DNA from: Betaproteobacteria bacterium
GTDB taxonomy: Bacteria > Pseudomonadota > Gammaproteobacteria > Burkholderiales > SG8-39
Assembly: GCA_009693235.1 (NCBI GenBank)
Contig: SHXR01000045.1
Location: 1-35,828, forward strand
Direction of reading: 5' to 3'
DNA: 35,828 bases
In this document: piece by piece, positions 9,066-17,188 of the stretch
How the letters are laid out: each line of letters starts with the position of its first letter
Numbering within the stretch: position 1 is the first letter of the stretch
Made by a program: the position numbers and the translations under genes
Notes under the pieces: model-generated
Told to the model about the DNA's origin: nothing
What the model saw: the letters and a program-made list of their open reading frames with translations, nothing else
Databases searched by the model: none

Positions 9066-9743
9066 ATGGACTGGGAAGCGGGTCGATCATCGTTTGCACT
9101 CGCGGTGGTGACGGCGATTGTTTTGATCCCGTTTGGCATACTGCTTGCGCGCTGGCTGGCGTTCACACAGCACCGCAGTAAAGTGATCATCGAAGCGCTC
9201 ACCATGCTGCCCTTGCTCTTGCCACCGACCGTGATCGATTTCTACATGCTCTCCGTATTCGGCCGTGGTTCGCCGATCGGCGCATGGCTTGATCAGGTGA
9301 TGGGTGTGCAACTCGTCTTCACCTTTGAGGGATTTGTGTTCGCCAGCATGCTGATCAACATCCCGTTCATGGTGCAGCCGCTTCAGCGTGCATTCGCCGC
9401 GATTCCAGAGGATGTGCGGGAGGCGGCATGGGTCTGTGGCCTCTCGCATTGGCAAACCTGGTGGCGTGTGGAACTTCCGCTTGCATGGCCGGGCTTACTG
9501 GCCGGCATTGCCTTGACGATCGCGCATACGCTCGGCGAATTCGGCGTCGTCCTGATGGTAGGGGGCAGTATCGCGGGTGAGACCAAGACCTTGTCGATCG
9601 CCATTTATGATCGGGTGCAGAGTTTCGACAACGCCGCCGCCGCATTAATGGCGGTGACCCTGGTCGCATTTTCCATTGTCGCGATTGCAGTGGTGCTTAC
9701 TACCGGCGCACCGAGCGGCCGATCGCGCGAACCATCGCCATGA
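9066..9743 (+). CDS. modB: Molybdate ABC transporter permease ModB
   Basis: Inner-membrane permease of the molybdate importer, 225 residues from the ATG at 9066 (MDWEAG). A TTG two codons upstream overlapping the modA stop is possible, but MDW is the usual ModB beginning. About five membrane segments are visible. The characteristic LPLLLPPTVIDFYML segment and the coupling loop DVREAAWVCGLSHWQTWWRV followed by ELPLAWPGLLAGI confirm the family. The frame is intact. Its TGA stop overlaps an ATG (ATGA) that looks like the natural modC start. Confidence 0.93.
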   Translation: MDWEAGRSSFALAVVTAIVLIPFGILLARWLAFTQHRSKVIIEALTMLPLLLPPTVIDFYMLSVFGRGSPIGAWLDQVMGVQLVFTFEGFVFASMLINIPFMVQPLQRAFAAIPEDVREAAWVCGLSHWQTWWRVELPLAWPGLLAGIALTIAHTLGEFGVVLMVGGSIAGETKTLSIAIYDRVQSFDNAAAALMAVTLVAFSIVAIAVVLTTGAPSGRSREPSP

Positions 9744-9763
9744 ATTAGCTGTCCGTCAAGCTG

Positions 9764-10861
9764 GTGCAAGACGATCCGATTCGCCTCGCGGTGGAATTTT
9801 TCTGCGATGCCGGGGAGTTGGTTGCGCTGGTGGGGCCGTCCGGCAGCGGCAAAACCACCATCTTGAAAGCGATTGCCGGATTGGTGAAGACGCGTAATGG
9901 CCACATCAAAGTGGGCAGCGTGGAATGGTTTGAAGTGGAGCGTGGGTTGGATCTCGAGCCGCAGGCTAGGCGGGTCGGATTGGTCTTCCAAAGCTACGCC
10001 TTGTTCCCGCATTTGACGGCGGAGGATAATGTCGCAATCGCGATGCAGGGGGATCGTGCGCGTGCCCGCGATTTGCTCGCACGCGTCAATCTGGCCGGGC
10101 TCGAACATCGTAAGCCCGCTGCGCTCTCGGGCGGCCAGCAGCAGCGGGTGGCACTGGCCCGTGCGCTCGCGCGTGATCCGGCGGTGCTGTTGCTCGATGA
10201 ACCCTTTTCGGCCGTCGATCAGGCAACGCGCCAGACGCTTTACCGCGAACTGGCGGCGCTGCGGCGTTCGCTCTCATTGCCGATCGTATTGGTGACGCAT
10301 GATCTGTTTGAAGCACGCATGCTCGCCGATCGCATGGTGATTCTCGATCATGGTGAAACGATGCAAAGCGGCACGCCCGCGCATGTCTTGTCACGCCCAC
10401 GCAATGCGCGCGTGGCCAAGTTACTGGGGATCACGAATCATTTTTCAGGTGTGTTCCGATCTGCACCTGTTGGTGAAACGATGGGCACCTTGTATTGGGG
10501 GCCGAACGGCGAGGGCATCGCCTTGCGAACGCATGACAAGCGGCGGCTGCCCGATGGCCAGCGCGTCATCTGGGTCATCGCCGGGGAGTACCTTGGGTTG
10601 CAGACAACACCCGGTGAAAACGGTGACACCATCGAGTGCCGCCTTGGTGATGTGCTGCCACTTGGCGAAATCACACAGTGCAAAGTCAGGATCGCCGCGG
10701 CACCGAGCGATACGGTAACGGTCAACGTCCCGACCCGGTTCATCGTTGATCACCGGCTCGTAGTGAGCATGCCGGTCTGGTTACATCTTGATGTGGCGGG
10801 CATTCACATCATGCCCACGCGCTCGGTTGAGAACGCTCGCTGGTCAGAACCCGACCGCTAG
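9764..10861 (+). CDS. modC: Molybdate ABC transporter ATPase ModC, with a stop codon at codon 3 of the likely original start
   Basis: ATPase of the molybdate importer: Walker [10 protein letters not shown] (from residue 24 of the GTG-started form), signature [15 protein letters not shown], Walker [12 protein letters not shown], then a C-terminal TOBE/Mop domain from about residue 230. The natural coupled start would be the ATG at 9740, overlapping the modB stop, but it reads ATG AAT TAG and ends at once. After the stop come CTG TCC GTC AAG CTG GTG, whose translation LSVKLV fits a normal ModC N terminus. Translation must therefore begin at GTG 9764, CTG 9749 or another non-ATG codon, or the gene is impaired. 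The rest of the frame is complete and its end overlaps the convergent gamma-glutamyltransferase by 18 bases. Confidence 0.85.
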   Translation: MQDDPIRLAVEFFCDAGELVALVGPSGSGKTTILKAIAGLVKTRNGHIKVGSVEWFEVERGLDLEPQARRVGLVFQSYALFPHLTAEDNVAIAMQGDRARARDLLARVNLAGLEHRKPAALSGGQQQRVALARALARDPAVLLLDEPFSAVDQATRQTLYRELAALRRSLSLPIVLVTHDLFEARMLADRMVILDHGETMQSGTPAHVLSRPRNARVAKLLGITNHFSGVFRSAPVGETMGTLYWGPNGEGIALRTHDKRRLPDGQRVIWVIAGEYLGLQTTPGENGDTIECRLGDVLPLGEITQCKVRIAAAPSDTVTVNVPTRFIVDHRLVVSMPVWLHLDVAGIHIMPTRSVENARWSEPDR

Positions 10862-12436
10862 GCTGTCACGACGGGCGTCGGAACACGCGGCGTAGCCTGA
10901 GTCCAGCTTACGAATGATCTGCGAGCAACCGTAATCAAAGTAGCCGTCGGGCATCGCCTTGATGTCGTGGCCGCGGCGCGCGAGTTCTTTGAGGGTGCCT
11001 TCCGGGAAGCTGTTTTCGCAATTTATTTCCAGGCCGCCGACGAATCGAAAGCGCGGCCCATCGATGGCCGCTTGCGGACCTTGACCATAATCGGCCATCC
11101 GTACGACGAGCTGCGTATGACCTTGCGGCTGCATATTGCCGCCCATCAAACCAAAGCTCATCAGCGGCTGCCCATTTTTCGTGATGAAGGCCGGGATGAT
11201 CGTTTGAAACGGGCGTTTGCCCGGTGCCACTTGATTGGGATGACCCGGCGTTAGGACGAATCCATTGCCGCGATTTTGCATGCTGATGCCGGTCTCGGGA
11301 ACGACACAACCGGAGCCGAAGCCGGCGAAATTCGATTGGATCATCGACACCATCATGCCGCTTGCATCGGCTGCGGTCAGATAGACCGTGCCACCGGTTT
11401 TCGGCGGCTTGCCATGCGAAAAGATCTGCGCGCGCTGCATGTCGATCAGCTTCGCACGCTGTTTCAAATAATCCGGATCAAGGAGTTTCTGTGCATCGAA
11501 TTCAAGCGTTTTGGGCTCACTGACATATCGATAAGCATCGGCAAAGGCGAGCTTCACGACCTCGATCTGCAGATGGGTGCTGTCGGCCCCATCGACCGGA
11601 TAGCGATCGATCTCGAAATTCTTGAGGATGCCCAGCGCGATAAGGCATACGATGCCTTGGCCGTTCGGCGGTAATTCATGGACGGTGAGATCGCGGTAGT
11701 TCATCTCAAGCGGCTTGACCCACTCGTTGGTGTGGGCAGCAAGATCGGCGACGGCCATGACACCGCCATTGGCCTGCGAATGCGCGGCAATTTTTTCCGC
11801 CAACTCACCTTTGTAGAACGCCTCGCCGCGTGTTTGGGCAATACGTTGCAAGGTTTTCCCGGCGTCGGGAATGCGAAACAACTCGCCAGGCTGCGGTGCC
11901 CGCCCGTTTGGCATGAAGTACTGGCTGAAGCCAGGCTGCACTTTCAGCTCGTCGATTTGCGTGGCCCAGCGGCGGGCGACGAATGGCGACACCAAGAAAC
12001 CTGTTTCGGCATACTCGATCGCGGGCGTAAAGAGCGAGTCAAACGGCAGCTTGCCGAATTTTTGCGAGAGATCAACCCAGCCCGCGACGCATCCTGGCAC
12101 GGTGACACTATTCCAGCCCCGCATTGGCATCGATGAACGGCCGGTGAAATATTCGGGCGTCCACTGGGCCGGTGCGCGGCCTGACGCGTTGAAACCGTGC
12201 AGCTGCTTACCATCCCAAATGATCGCGAACGCGTCACTGCCGATGCCGTTTGAAATCGGCTCGGTAATCGTGAGGCAGATGGCCGTGGCGAGCGCTGCAT
12301 CGACCGCGTTGCCGCCTTGCTGGAGCACGCGAAGACCCGCCTGCGCGCCCATCATTTGCGAGGTGGATACGACATTGCGCGCAGTCGTCGGGTTGCGGCG
12401 TACGGTGTAGGGAAGATCCCAGGAGAGCGATGACAT
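10844..12436 (-). CDS. Gamma-glutamyltransferase family protein (Ntn-hydrolase)
   Basis: Cleaves gamma-glutamyl bonds, as in glutathione or gamma-glutamyl amines, after autocatalytic splitting into large and small subunits. The processing and nucleophile threonine is Thr350 in the GGTVYLTAADASG motif. Other family marks are GGNAVDAALATAICLTI near residue 41, Arg87 in NASGRAP for the glutamyl carboxylate, and MGGNMQPQGHTQLV near the end. The start ATG at 12436 (MSSLSWDLPYTVRRN) is chosen because homologous sequence begins there; an open frame extends 85 codons upstream without family similarity and overlaps metY. No signal peptide is visible, so this resembles the cytoplasmic YwrD-like branch. 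Substrate unknown. Confidence 0.9.
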   Translation of the reverse strand: MSSLSWDLPYTVRRNPTTARNVVSTSQMMGAQAGLRVLQQGGNAVDAALATAICLTITEPISNGIGSDAFAIIWDGKQLHGFNASGRAPAQWTPEYFTGRSSMPMRGWNSVTVPGCVAGWVDLSQKFGKLPFDSLFTPAIEYAETGFLVSPFVARRWATQIDELKVQPGFSQYFMPNGRAPQPGELFRIPDAGKTLQRIAQTRGEAFYKGELAEKIAAHSQANGGVMAVADLAAHTNEWVKPLEMNYRDLTVHELPPNGQGIVCLIALGILKNFEIDRYPVDGADSTHLQIEVVKLAFADAYRYVSEPKTLEFDAQKLLDPDYLKQRAKLIDMQRAQIFSHGKPPKTGGTVYLTAADASGMMVSMIQSNFAGFGSGCVVPETGISMQNRGNGFVLTPGHPNQVAPGKRPFQTIIPAFITKNGQPLMSFGLMGGNMQPQGHTQLVVRMADYGQGPQAAIDGPRFRFVGGLEINCENSFPEGTLKELARRGHDIKAMPDGYFDYGCSQIIRKLDSGYAACSDARRDSLAVGF

Positions 12437-12503
12437 CGTGGTATTCCAAAAATGAGATTTGTTCGAGTTTAACGTGACGCGGTGTGGCGTTTTGGGCGGC
12501 GGA

Positions 12504-13790
12504 TTATTTTGTCGCCGCCGCCAACGCCTGTTCGATATCCCAGAGAATATCGTCGACCGATTCGATGCCCACCGACATGCGCACCATGTCCGGAGCGACG
12601 CCAGCCTTGATTTGCTCTTCTTCCGACATCTGGCGATGTGTCGTCGATGCGGGATGGATGATGAGCGTCTTCGCATCGCCGATATTGGCAAGATGGCTCA
12701 TGAACTGCGCTGCCTCGATGAACTTCTCACCCGCCTTGGCACCGCCTTTCACACCGAACGCAAGCAGTGAACTGGCACCCTTGTTGAGATACTTCTTTGC
12801 CAGTGCGTGATAGGGGTCGGACGCCAAGCCCGGGTAGCAGACAAACGTCACGCGCGGATCGGCCGCCAAGTGGCTGGCAATCTTCATCGCGTTATCGCAG
12901 TGCCGGTCCATGCGCACATGCAAGGTCTCCAGACCCTGCAGCAGTTGCCATGCGTTGAAGGGCGACAACGATGCGCCGAATGTTCGCAGCGCTTCCATGC
13001 GTGCCCGCATGGTGTAGGCAAAGTCGCCGAAAGTTTCAAAGAACCGCACGCCGTGATAGCCGCGCGACGGCTCGGTCATCCCGGGAAACTTGCCGTTGTC
13101 CCACGGAAATTTACCCGACTCGACAATCATCCCGCCCATGGTCGTTCCATGCCCACCGATGTACTTGGTGGCCGAGTGCACAATGATGTCGGCGCCCCAT
13201 TCGAACGGGCGGCAAAGATAAGGCGATGGCACCGTGTTATCCACCATGAGCGGAATGCCGTTGGCGTGCGCGATGTTGGCGACTGCTTCGATATCGAGCA
13301 CATTGATCCGTGGATTGCCAAGCGTCTCTGCATACACGACACGCGTCTTGTCGGTGATCGCCTGGCGAAAATTCTCCGGATCATCCGGTTGGACGAAGGT
13401 GGTGTTGATGCCAAGTTTGCGCAGATTCACATCGAGCAGGGTGTAGGTGCCGCCATAGAGCGTGCTCGCGGCAACGACATGGTCGCCCGCCTGCAAGAGC
13501 GTAAGAAGTGCCGTCATCTCGGCTGCCTGACCGGTTGCCGTGGCGACTGCCGCGCGGCCGCCCTCAATGGCGGCAACGCGCTCCTCCAAGACGGCGGTGG
13601 TCGGATTGGAGAGCCGCGTATACACATTGCCGAACGTTTGCAGATTGAACAGACTCGCTGCATGTTCGGCCGAATCGAACACATAGGATGTAGTTTGATA
13701 AATCGGCACTGCGCGGGCGCCAGTTGCTGCATCAGGAATTTGCCCCGCATGTAGACAGAGCGTTTCGATACCGTAAGGTCGGTCAGCCAT
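12504..13790 (-). CDS. metY: O-acetylhomoserine sulfhydrylase / aminocarboxypropyltransferase
   Basis: PLP enzyme of the Cys/Met metabolism family. It makes homocysteine from O-acetylhomoserine and sulfide, the direct-sulfhydrylation route to methionine. At 428 residues it has the longer MetY length rather than the ~390 of MetB/MetC. The PLP lysine is Lys209 in IIVHSATKYIGGHGT; GQAAEMTALL at 87-96 and YTRLSNPTTAVLEERVA at 57-73 are standard. The N-terminal ETLCLHAGQIPD is typical of MetY. An AGGA ribosome site precedes the ATG. It lies 18 bases downstream of the CoA-binding-domain gene, so the two are co-transcribed. Confidence 0.93.
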   Translation of the reverse strand: MADRPYGIETLCLHAGQIPDAATGARAVPIYQTTSYVFDSAEHAASLFNLQTFGNVYTRLSNPTTAVLEERVAAIEGGRAAVATATGQAAEMTALLTLLQAGDHVVAASTLYGGTYTLLDVNLRKLGINTTFVQPDDPENFRQAITDKTRVVYAETLGNPRINVLDIEAVANIAHANGIPLMVDNTVPSPYLCRPFEWGADIIVHSATKYIGGHGTTMGGMIVESGKFPWDNGKFPGMTEPSRGYHGVRFFETFGDFAYTMRARMEALRTFGASLSPFNAWQLLQGLETLHVRMDRHCDNAMKIASHLAADPRVTFVCYPGLASDPYHALAKKYLNKGASSLLAFGVKGGAKAGEKFIEAAQFMSHLANIGDAKTLIIHPASTTHRQMSEEEQIKAGVAPDMVRMSVGIESVDDILWDIEQALAAATK

Positions 13791-13808
13791 GATCGTCGTC
13801 CTGGGGAA

Positions 13809-14282
13809 TCAGTAGGGCAGCCATTGCGGTCGCTTGGCGGAGATGACTTTGGTGTTGACGCCGACCCAGCCCAATCCACCAAAGAGTCGGCCGTGCTCGA
13901 TTTTCACGCAGCGATCGATGACCGTGTCGAGGCCGGCCGCTTCGGCTTTCTTGGCGGTATCAAAGTTTTTCACGCCAAGCTGTTGCCAGAGCACGCGTGC
14001 GCCGATCGCAATCGCGTCGTCGCAAATCGAGGGGATGTCTGCGGTCTTGCGAAAACAATCGACGATATCCACCTTGAGCGGAACGTCGCGCAGCGATTTG
14101 TAGCACTTTTCGCCCAGCACCTCGTCGTATTGCGGATTGACCGGAATCACGCGATAGCCGTGTTCCTGCATGTATTTGGCGGCGAAATAGCTCGGACGGT
14201 ACCAATTGCCCGATAGTCCTACCACGGCAATGACGTGATTTTCCTTGAGCACGCGCCGCAGGCCGGCGATGTCGTCGATCAT
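13809..14282 (-). CDS. CoA-binding domain protein (YccU-like)
   Basis: A 157-residue protein with a single Rossmann-type CoA_binding_2 domain: VIAVVGLSGNWYRPSYFAAKY near residue 18, GYRVIPVNPQYDEVLGEKCY, then VDIVDCFRK and GARVLWQQLGVKN. It corresponds to the N-terminal domain of succinyl-CoA/acyl-CoA synthetases without a catalytic partner. The start at 14282 has an AAGGAG site eight bases upstream; a longer frame to 14402 has no similarity. It precedes metY, and such proteins are often found next to metY in betaproteobacteria, which suggests an undefined role in homoserine or sulfur metabolism. The biochemical function is unknown. Confidence 0.85.
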   Translation of the reverse strand: MIDDIAGLRRVLKENHVIAVVGLSGNWYRPSYFAAKYMQEHGYRVIPVNPQYDEVLGEKCYKSLRDVPLKVDIVDCFRKTADIPSICDDAIAIGARVLWQQLGVKNFDTAKKAEAAGLDTVIDRCVKIEHGRLFGGLGWVGVNTKVISAKRPQWLPY

Positions 14283-14391
14283 CGATGAGGCTCCTTGGAG
14301 CATTGCATTGGACCAATGATACGCGTCCGCCCTCACTGACATCTCTGACCCGTGCCAGAATTGCAGACATCCCGTCCTGGAGTGATCAATC

Positions 14392-15030
14392 ATGTCCGAC
14401 ACGCACGCCTTACGCTGCTTTGGCGAATCGCTCGCCGCACGCGCCGTGCGTAAGATCGATGGACGTGCGCCGCGCGTCGTCTATGTGCGAGACGGTGCGG
14501 CGACTTTTCGCGCCGGCGGGCAGGTCGCAACGATGGTAGCGAACGGTGCTTGGTTTGGCACCGATGCCTGTGAGATCACCGCCGGGGCCAATGGCGCGGC
14601 GATCATCGAATGGCATTTATTGCCGCTTGGAACGGCCACGCCGAATCGTCCATCGTTACTCGATGCGGGTATCAAGCTTGACCGGGCCGAGCGCTATCTC
14701 ATGCGCTGCGATCGGGTTGATTTTCCACTCGGTGGGATCGCCTACACGCACACCCATCGTGGGCCGGGCGTTCGCTGTCTCCTCACCGGGACGATCACCG
14801 TGAAGGTAACCGGCACGGAGCATAACGTTCAGCCGGGACAGGCGTGGTTCGAGGCGGGGCCTGATGCGGTGTCGGCGTTGGCCTCTGCATCCGCGCCGAC
14901 CTCGTTCGTGCGCGTGATGATCTTGCCCGTAGAGCTACATGGCAAGAGCTCGATCAAGTATGTTTTGCCGGAAGACCAGGACAAACCGAAGCGTCAGACC
15001 TACCAACTATTCGTCGATGATCCGCTCTGA
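14392..15030 (+). CDS. Cupin-domain protein of unknown function
   Basis: 212 residues. A C-terminal cupin barrel carries a candidate metal motif, YTHTHRGPGVRCLLTGTI, with two histidines followed by the glycine turn, and HNVQPGQAWFEAGPD as the second cupin motif. The N-terminal half is also beta-rich and may be a second, degenerate barrel. A GGAG lies about nine bases before the ATG. The ThDP enzyme starts 33 bases downstream on the same strand, so both are likely one operon. A sensor, isomerase or dioxygenase role would each fit; I cannot choose between them. Confidence 0.75.
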   Translation: MSDTHALRCFGESLAARAVRKIDGRAPRVVYVRDGAATFRAGGQVATMVANGAWFGTDACEITAGANGAAIIEWHLLPLGTATPNRPSLLDAGIKLDRAERYLMRCDRVDFPLGGIAYTHTHRGPGVRCLLTGTITVKVTGTEHNVQPGQAWFEAGPDAVSALASASAPTSFVRVMILPVELHGKSSIKYVLPEDQDKPKRQTYQLFVDDPL

Positions 15031-15063
15031 TTTACTCACCGATTTCTCAGAAGGGCACTTTGC

Positions 15064-16755
15064 ATGAGCGATTCCACCAAGCTGCGTACCGGCGGTCAGA
15101 TTCTGATTGACCAACTGAAAATACACGGTGTCACCGCGGCATTCTGTGTGCCCGGCGAAAGTTACCTGGCCGCACTAGACGCGCTCTATGACGCACGGGA
15201 TACGATCCGACTGATTGTCGCGCGTCAGGATGGCAATGCGTCATTCATGGCCGAGGCGTATGGCAAGGCGACCGGCACACCGGGAATTTGTTTCGTTACC
15301 CGCGGGCCCGGCGCGACCAATGCGTCGATCGGTGTGCACACGGCATATCAAGATTCCACGCCGATGATTCTGTTCGTTGGCCAAGTGGGACGGGACATGG
15401 CGGATCGGGAAGCGTTTCAGGAAATCGATTTCCGCCGCATGTTCGGACAAATGACGAAGTGGGTGACGCAGATCGAAAGCGCCGAGCGGATCCCTGAATA
15501 CGTGAGTCACGCTTTTCATACCGCGACATCCGGGCGACCTGGACCGATCGTGCTCGCGCTTCCGGAGGATATGCTGACCGATGTCGTGCATGCCACTGAT
15601 GCAAGGCGTTACCAGCCGGTGCAAGCGAGTGCGTCGCTGGAAGATATGGCACGCTTGGAAACTATTTTGAAATCGGCCGAGCGGCCGCTCGCCATTCTCG
15701 GCGGCACGGTGTGGGGTGAGGCGGCGTGCGCGGATTTTCGCGCCTTTGCCGAAGCAAATGGGTTGCCGGTCGCGACGTCATTTCGCTTCCAAGACCTTTA
15801 CGATAATTTCGCCGAAAACTACGTCGGAGATGTCGGCATCGGTCTCAATCCCAAGCTCGCGCAACGTATTGCCGATGCAGATGTTTTGTTCGTTGTTGGC
15901 GCGCGCCTTGGCGAGATGACAACCAGTGGCTATACGCTGCTGCAGGTGCCGGTGCCGAAGCAACGATTGGTCCATATTCATGCCGGTGCCGAGGAATTGG
16001 GAAGTGTCTATCAGGGTGAGTTGTTGATCAATGCCGGGATGCAGGCGTTCACCCGCGCTATTCGTCCGATGCGAATCGGTAACGGCGACGCATGGAAAGC
16101 ATGGCGGGAAGGCGCCCGCGCTGATTACGTGACGTGGCAAGCGCCGCGGCCAAGCCCAGGTAAAGTCCAACTGGGCGAGATCGTCAAATGGCTTCGCGAG
16201 AACATGCCGGCCGATGCAATGGTGACGACCGGCGCGGGTAACTTCACTGGTTGGTTCCAGCGTTGGCTGCAATTCCGCAAGTGGCGCACGCAAGTCTCAC
16301 CAACCAATGGTGCGATGGGCTATGGGGTCCCCGCAGGGGTGGCAACCAAGGTCGCGTATCCGGATCGTCTCGTCATCGCAGTGAGTGGTGACGGCGATTT
16401 CATGATGAGCGGTCAGGAGCTTGCCACCGCCGTGCATCACCAGCTTCCCGTCATTTTCATTGTGGTGAATAACGGGATGTACGGCACGATTCGAATGCAT
16501 CAGGAGCGTGAATATCCGGGGAGGGTCTATGCGACCGCGCTCACTAATCCTGATTTTGGTGCGCTTGCCAAGGCGTACGGTGCCCACGGTGAGGTGGTCG
16601 AAGAGACCGCGCAGTTCGCGCCGGCCTTTGCGCGGGCCCGCGCCTCCGGGAAGCCCGCACTGATTGAATTGCGCGTCGATCCGCAAGCGATTACCACGCA
16701 GACGACCCTTGATGCGATCAGGGCGCAGGCGCTCGCCAAAGCGGCGGCAAAGTAG
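15064..16755 (+). CDS. Thiamine diphosphate-dependent enzyme, acetolactate synthase-like
   Basis: 563 residues with the three-domain order of the IlvB family: Pyr domain (1-170), central domain (190-330) and PP domain (370-550). The ThDP/Mg motif starts SGDGDFMMSGQ and closes at VVNNGMYG. It belongs to the branch labelled simply ThDP-binding protein (RGPGATNASIGVHTAYQDST, MADREAFQEIDFRRMFGQ), not to anabolic acetolactate synthase. The position of the cofactor-activating glutamate in IlvB (RHEQG) reads RQDGN here, so Asp56 replaces Glu. It is probably co-transcribed with the cupin gene. The reaction is unknown; decarboxylation of a 2-oxo acid is the family expectation. Confidence 0.87.
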   Translation: MSDSTKLRTGGQILIDQLKIHGVTAAFCVPGESYLAALDALYDARDTIRLIVARQDGNASFMAEAYGKATGTPGICFVTRGPGATNASIGVHTAYQDSTPMILFVGQVGRDMADREAFQEIDFRRMFGQMTKWVTQIESAERIPEYVSHAFHTATSGRPGPIVLALPEDMLTDVVHATDARRYQPVQASASLEDMARLETILKSAERPLAILGGTVWGEAACADFRAFAEANGLPVATSFRFQDLYDNFAENYVGDVGIGLNPKLAQRIADADVLFVVGARLGEMTTSGYTLLQVPVPKQRLVHIHAGAEELGSVYQGELLINAGMQAFTRAIRPMRIGNGDAWKAWREGARADYVTWQAPRPSPGKVQLGEIVKWLRENMPADAMVTTGAGNFTGWFQRWLQFRKWRTQVSPTNGAMGYGVPAGVATKVAYPDRLVIAVSGDGDFMMSGQELATAVHHQLPVIFIVVNNGMYGTIRMHQEREYPGRVYATALTNPDFGALAKAYGAHGEVVEETAQFAPAFARARASGKPALIELRVDPQAITTQTTLDAIRAQALAKAAAK

Positions 16756-16796
16756 GGATTCGAGCGGGGTAGCGTTCGCAGCGTAGTTGGGTGCCG

Positions 16797-17033
16797 CTAC
16801 CATTTATCGTCGTTGTGATCGACGCCATGCCCCATTTCTAGTGCGACATCGAGATCGTCATCGTTGTCTTCGAAATCATCGCCTATATCGGCTTCGCGCT
16901 CTTGCTCGCGAAGCAGCGCGATTGCCATCTCAATGACATCTTCCCGACCATCCAGTCCGTGTGCTTTTTGGTAGCGATCAATCGCCAACAGGGTGGCAGC
17001 GGGCAGGCTTAGCGTTATTTTTTCGCCGCACAT
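16797..17033 (-). CDS. Small ribbon-helix-helix (CopG-like) protein
   Basis: 78 residues. The N-terminal half (EKITLSLPAATLLAIDRYQK, then REDVIEMAIALLREQE) has the strand-helix-helix pattern of RHH DNA-binding proteins. The C-terminal third is strongly acidic (DDFEDNDDDLD). The ATG at 17033 lies ten bases after GGAGG; an upstream TTG at 17042 would abut the ribosome site. It lies downstream of uvrA on the same strand, 155 bases away, with no toxin partner beside it. It could be a stand-alone repressor or an orphan antitoxin-like protein. Confidence 0.65.
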   Translation of the reverse strand: MCGEKITLSLPAATLLAIDRYQKAHGLDGREDVIEMAIALLREQEREADIGDDFEDNDDDLDVALEMGHGVDHNDDKW

Positions 17034-17188
17034 TGTTTTCAAACCTCCGAAGAATTCTTGTGCGCAGCTCGCGCTGCAATGACACCAAGGCTATCGAGAG
17101 GTCGGTCAACCGTACTGCCAACTATGTTTGCCAACGATCGATGACGTTTCATCTTAGCGTGCGTTCGGTCACGCAAGTACGCATCGGG

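Noticed and set aside
12807..13754. 315-codon plus-strand frame.
   Set aside because: It is antisense to metY, with no recognisable domain.
16797..17033. Ribbon-helix-helix protein as part of a toxin-antitoxin pair.
   Set aside because: No toxin-like gene lies on either side; the neighbours are uvrA and the ThDP enzyme.
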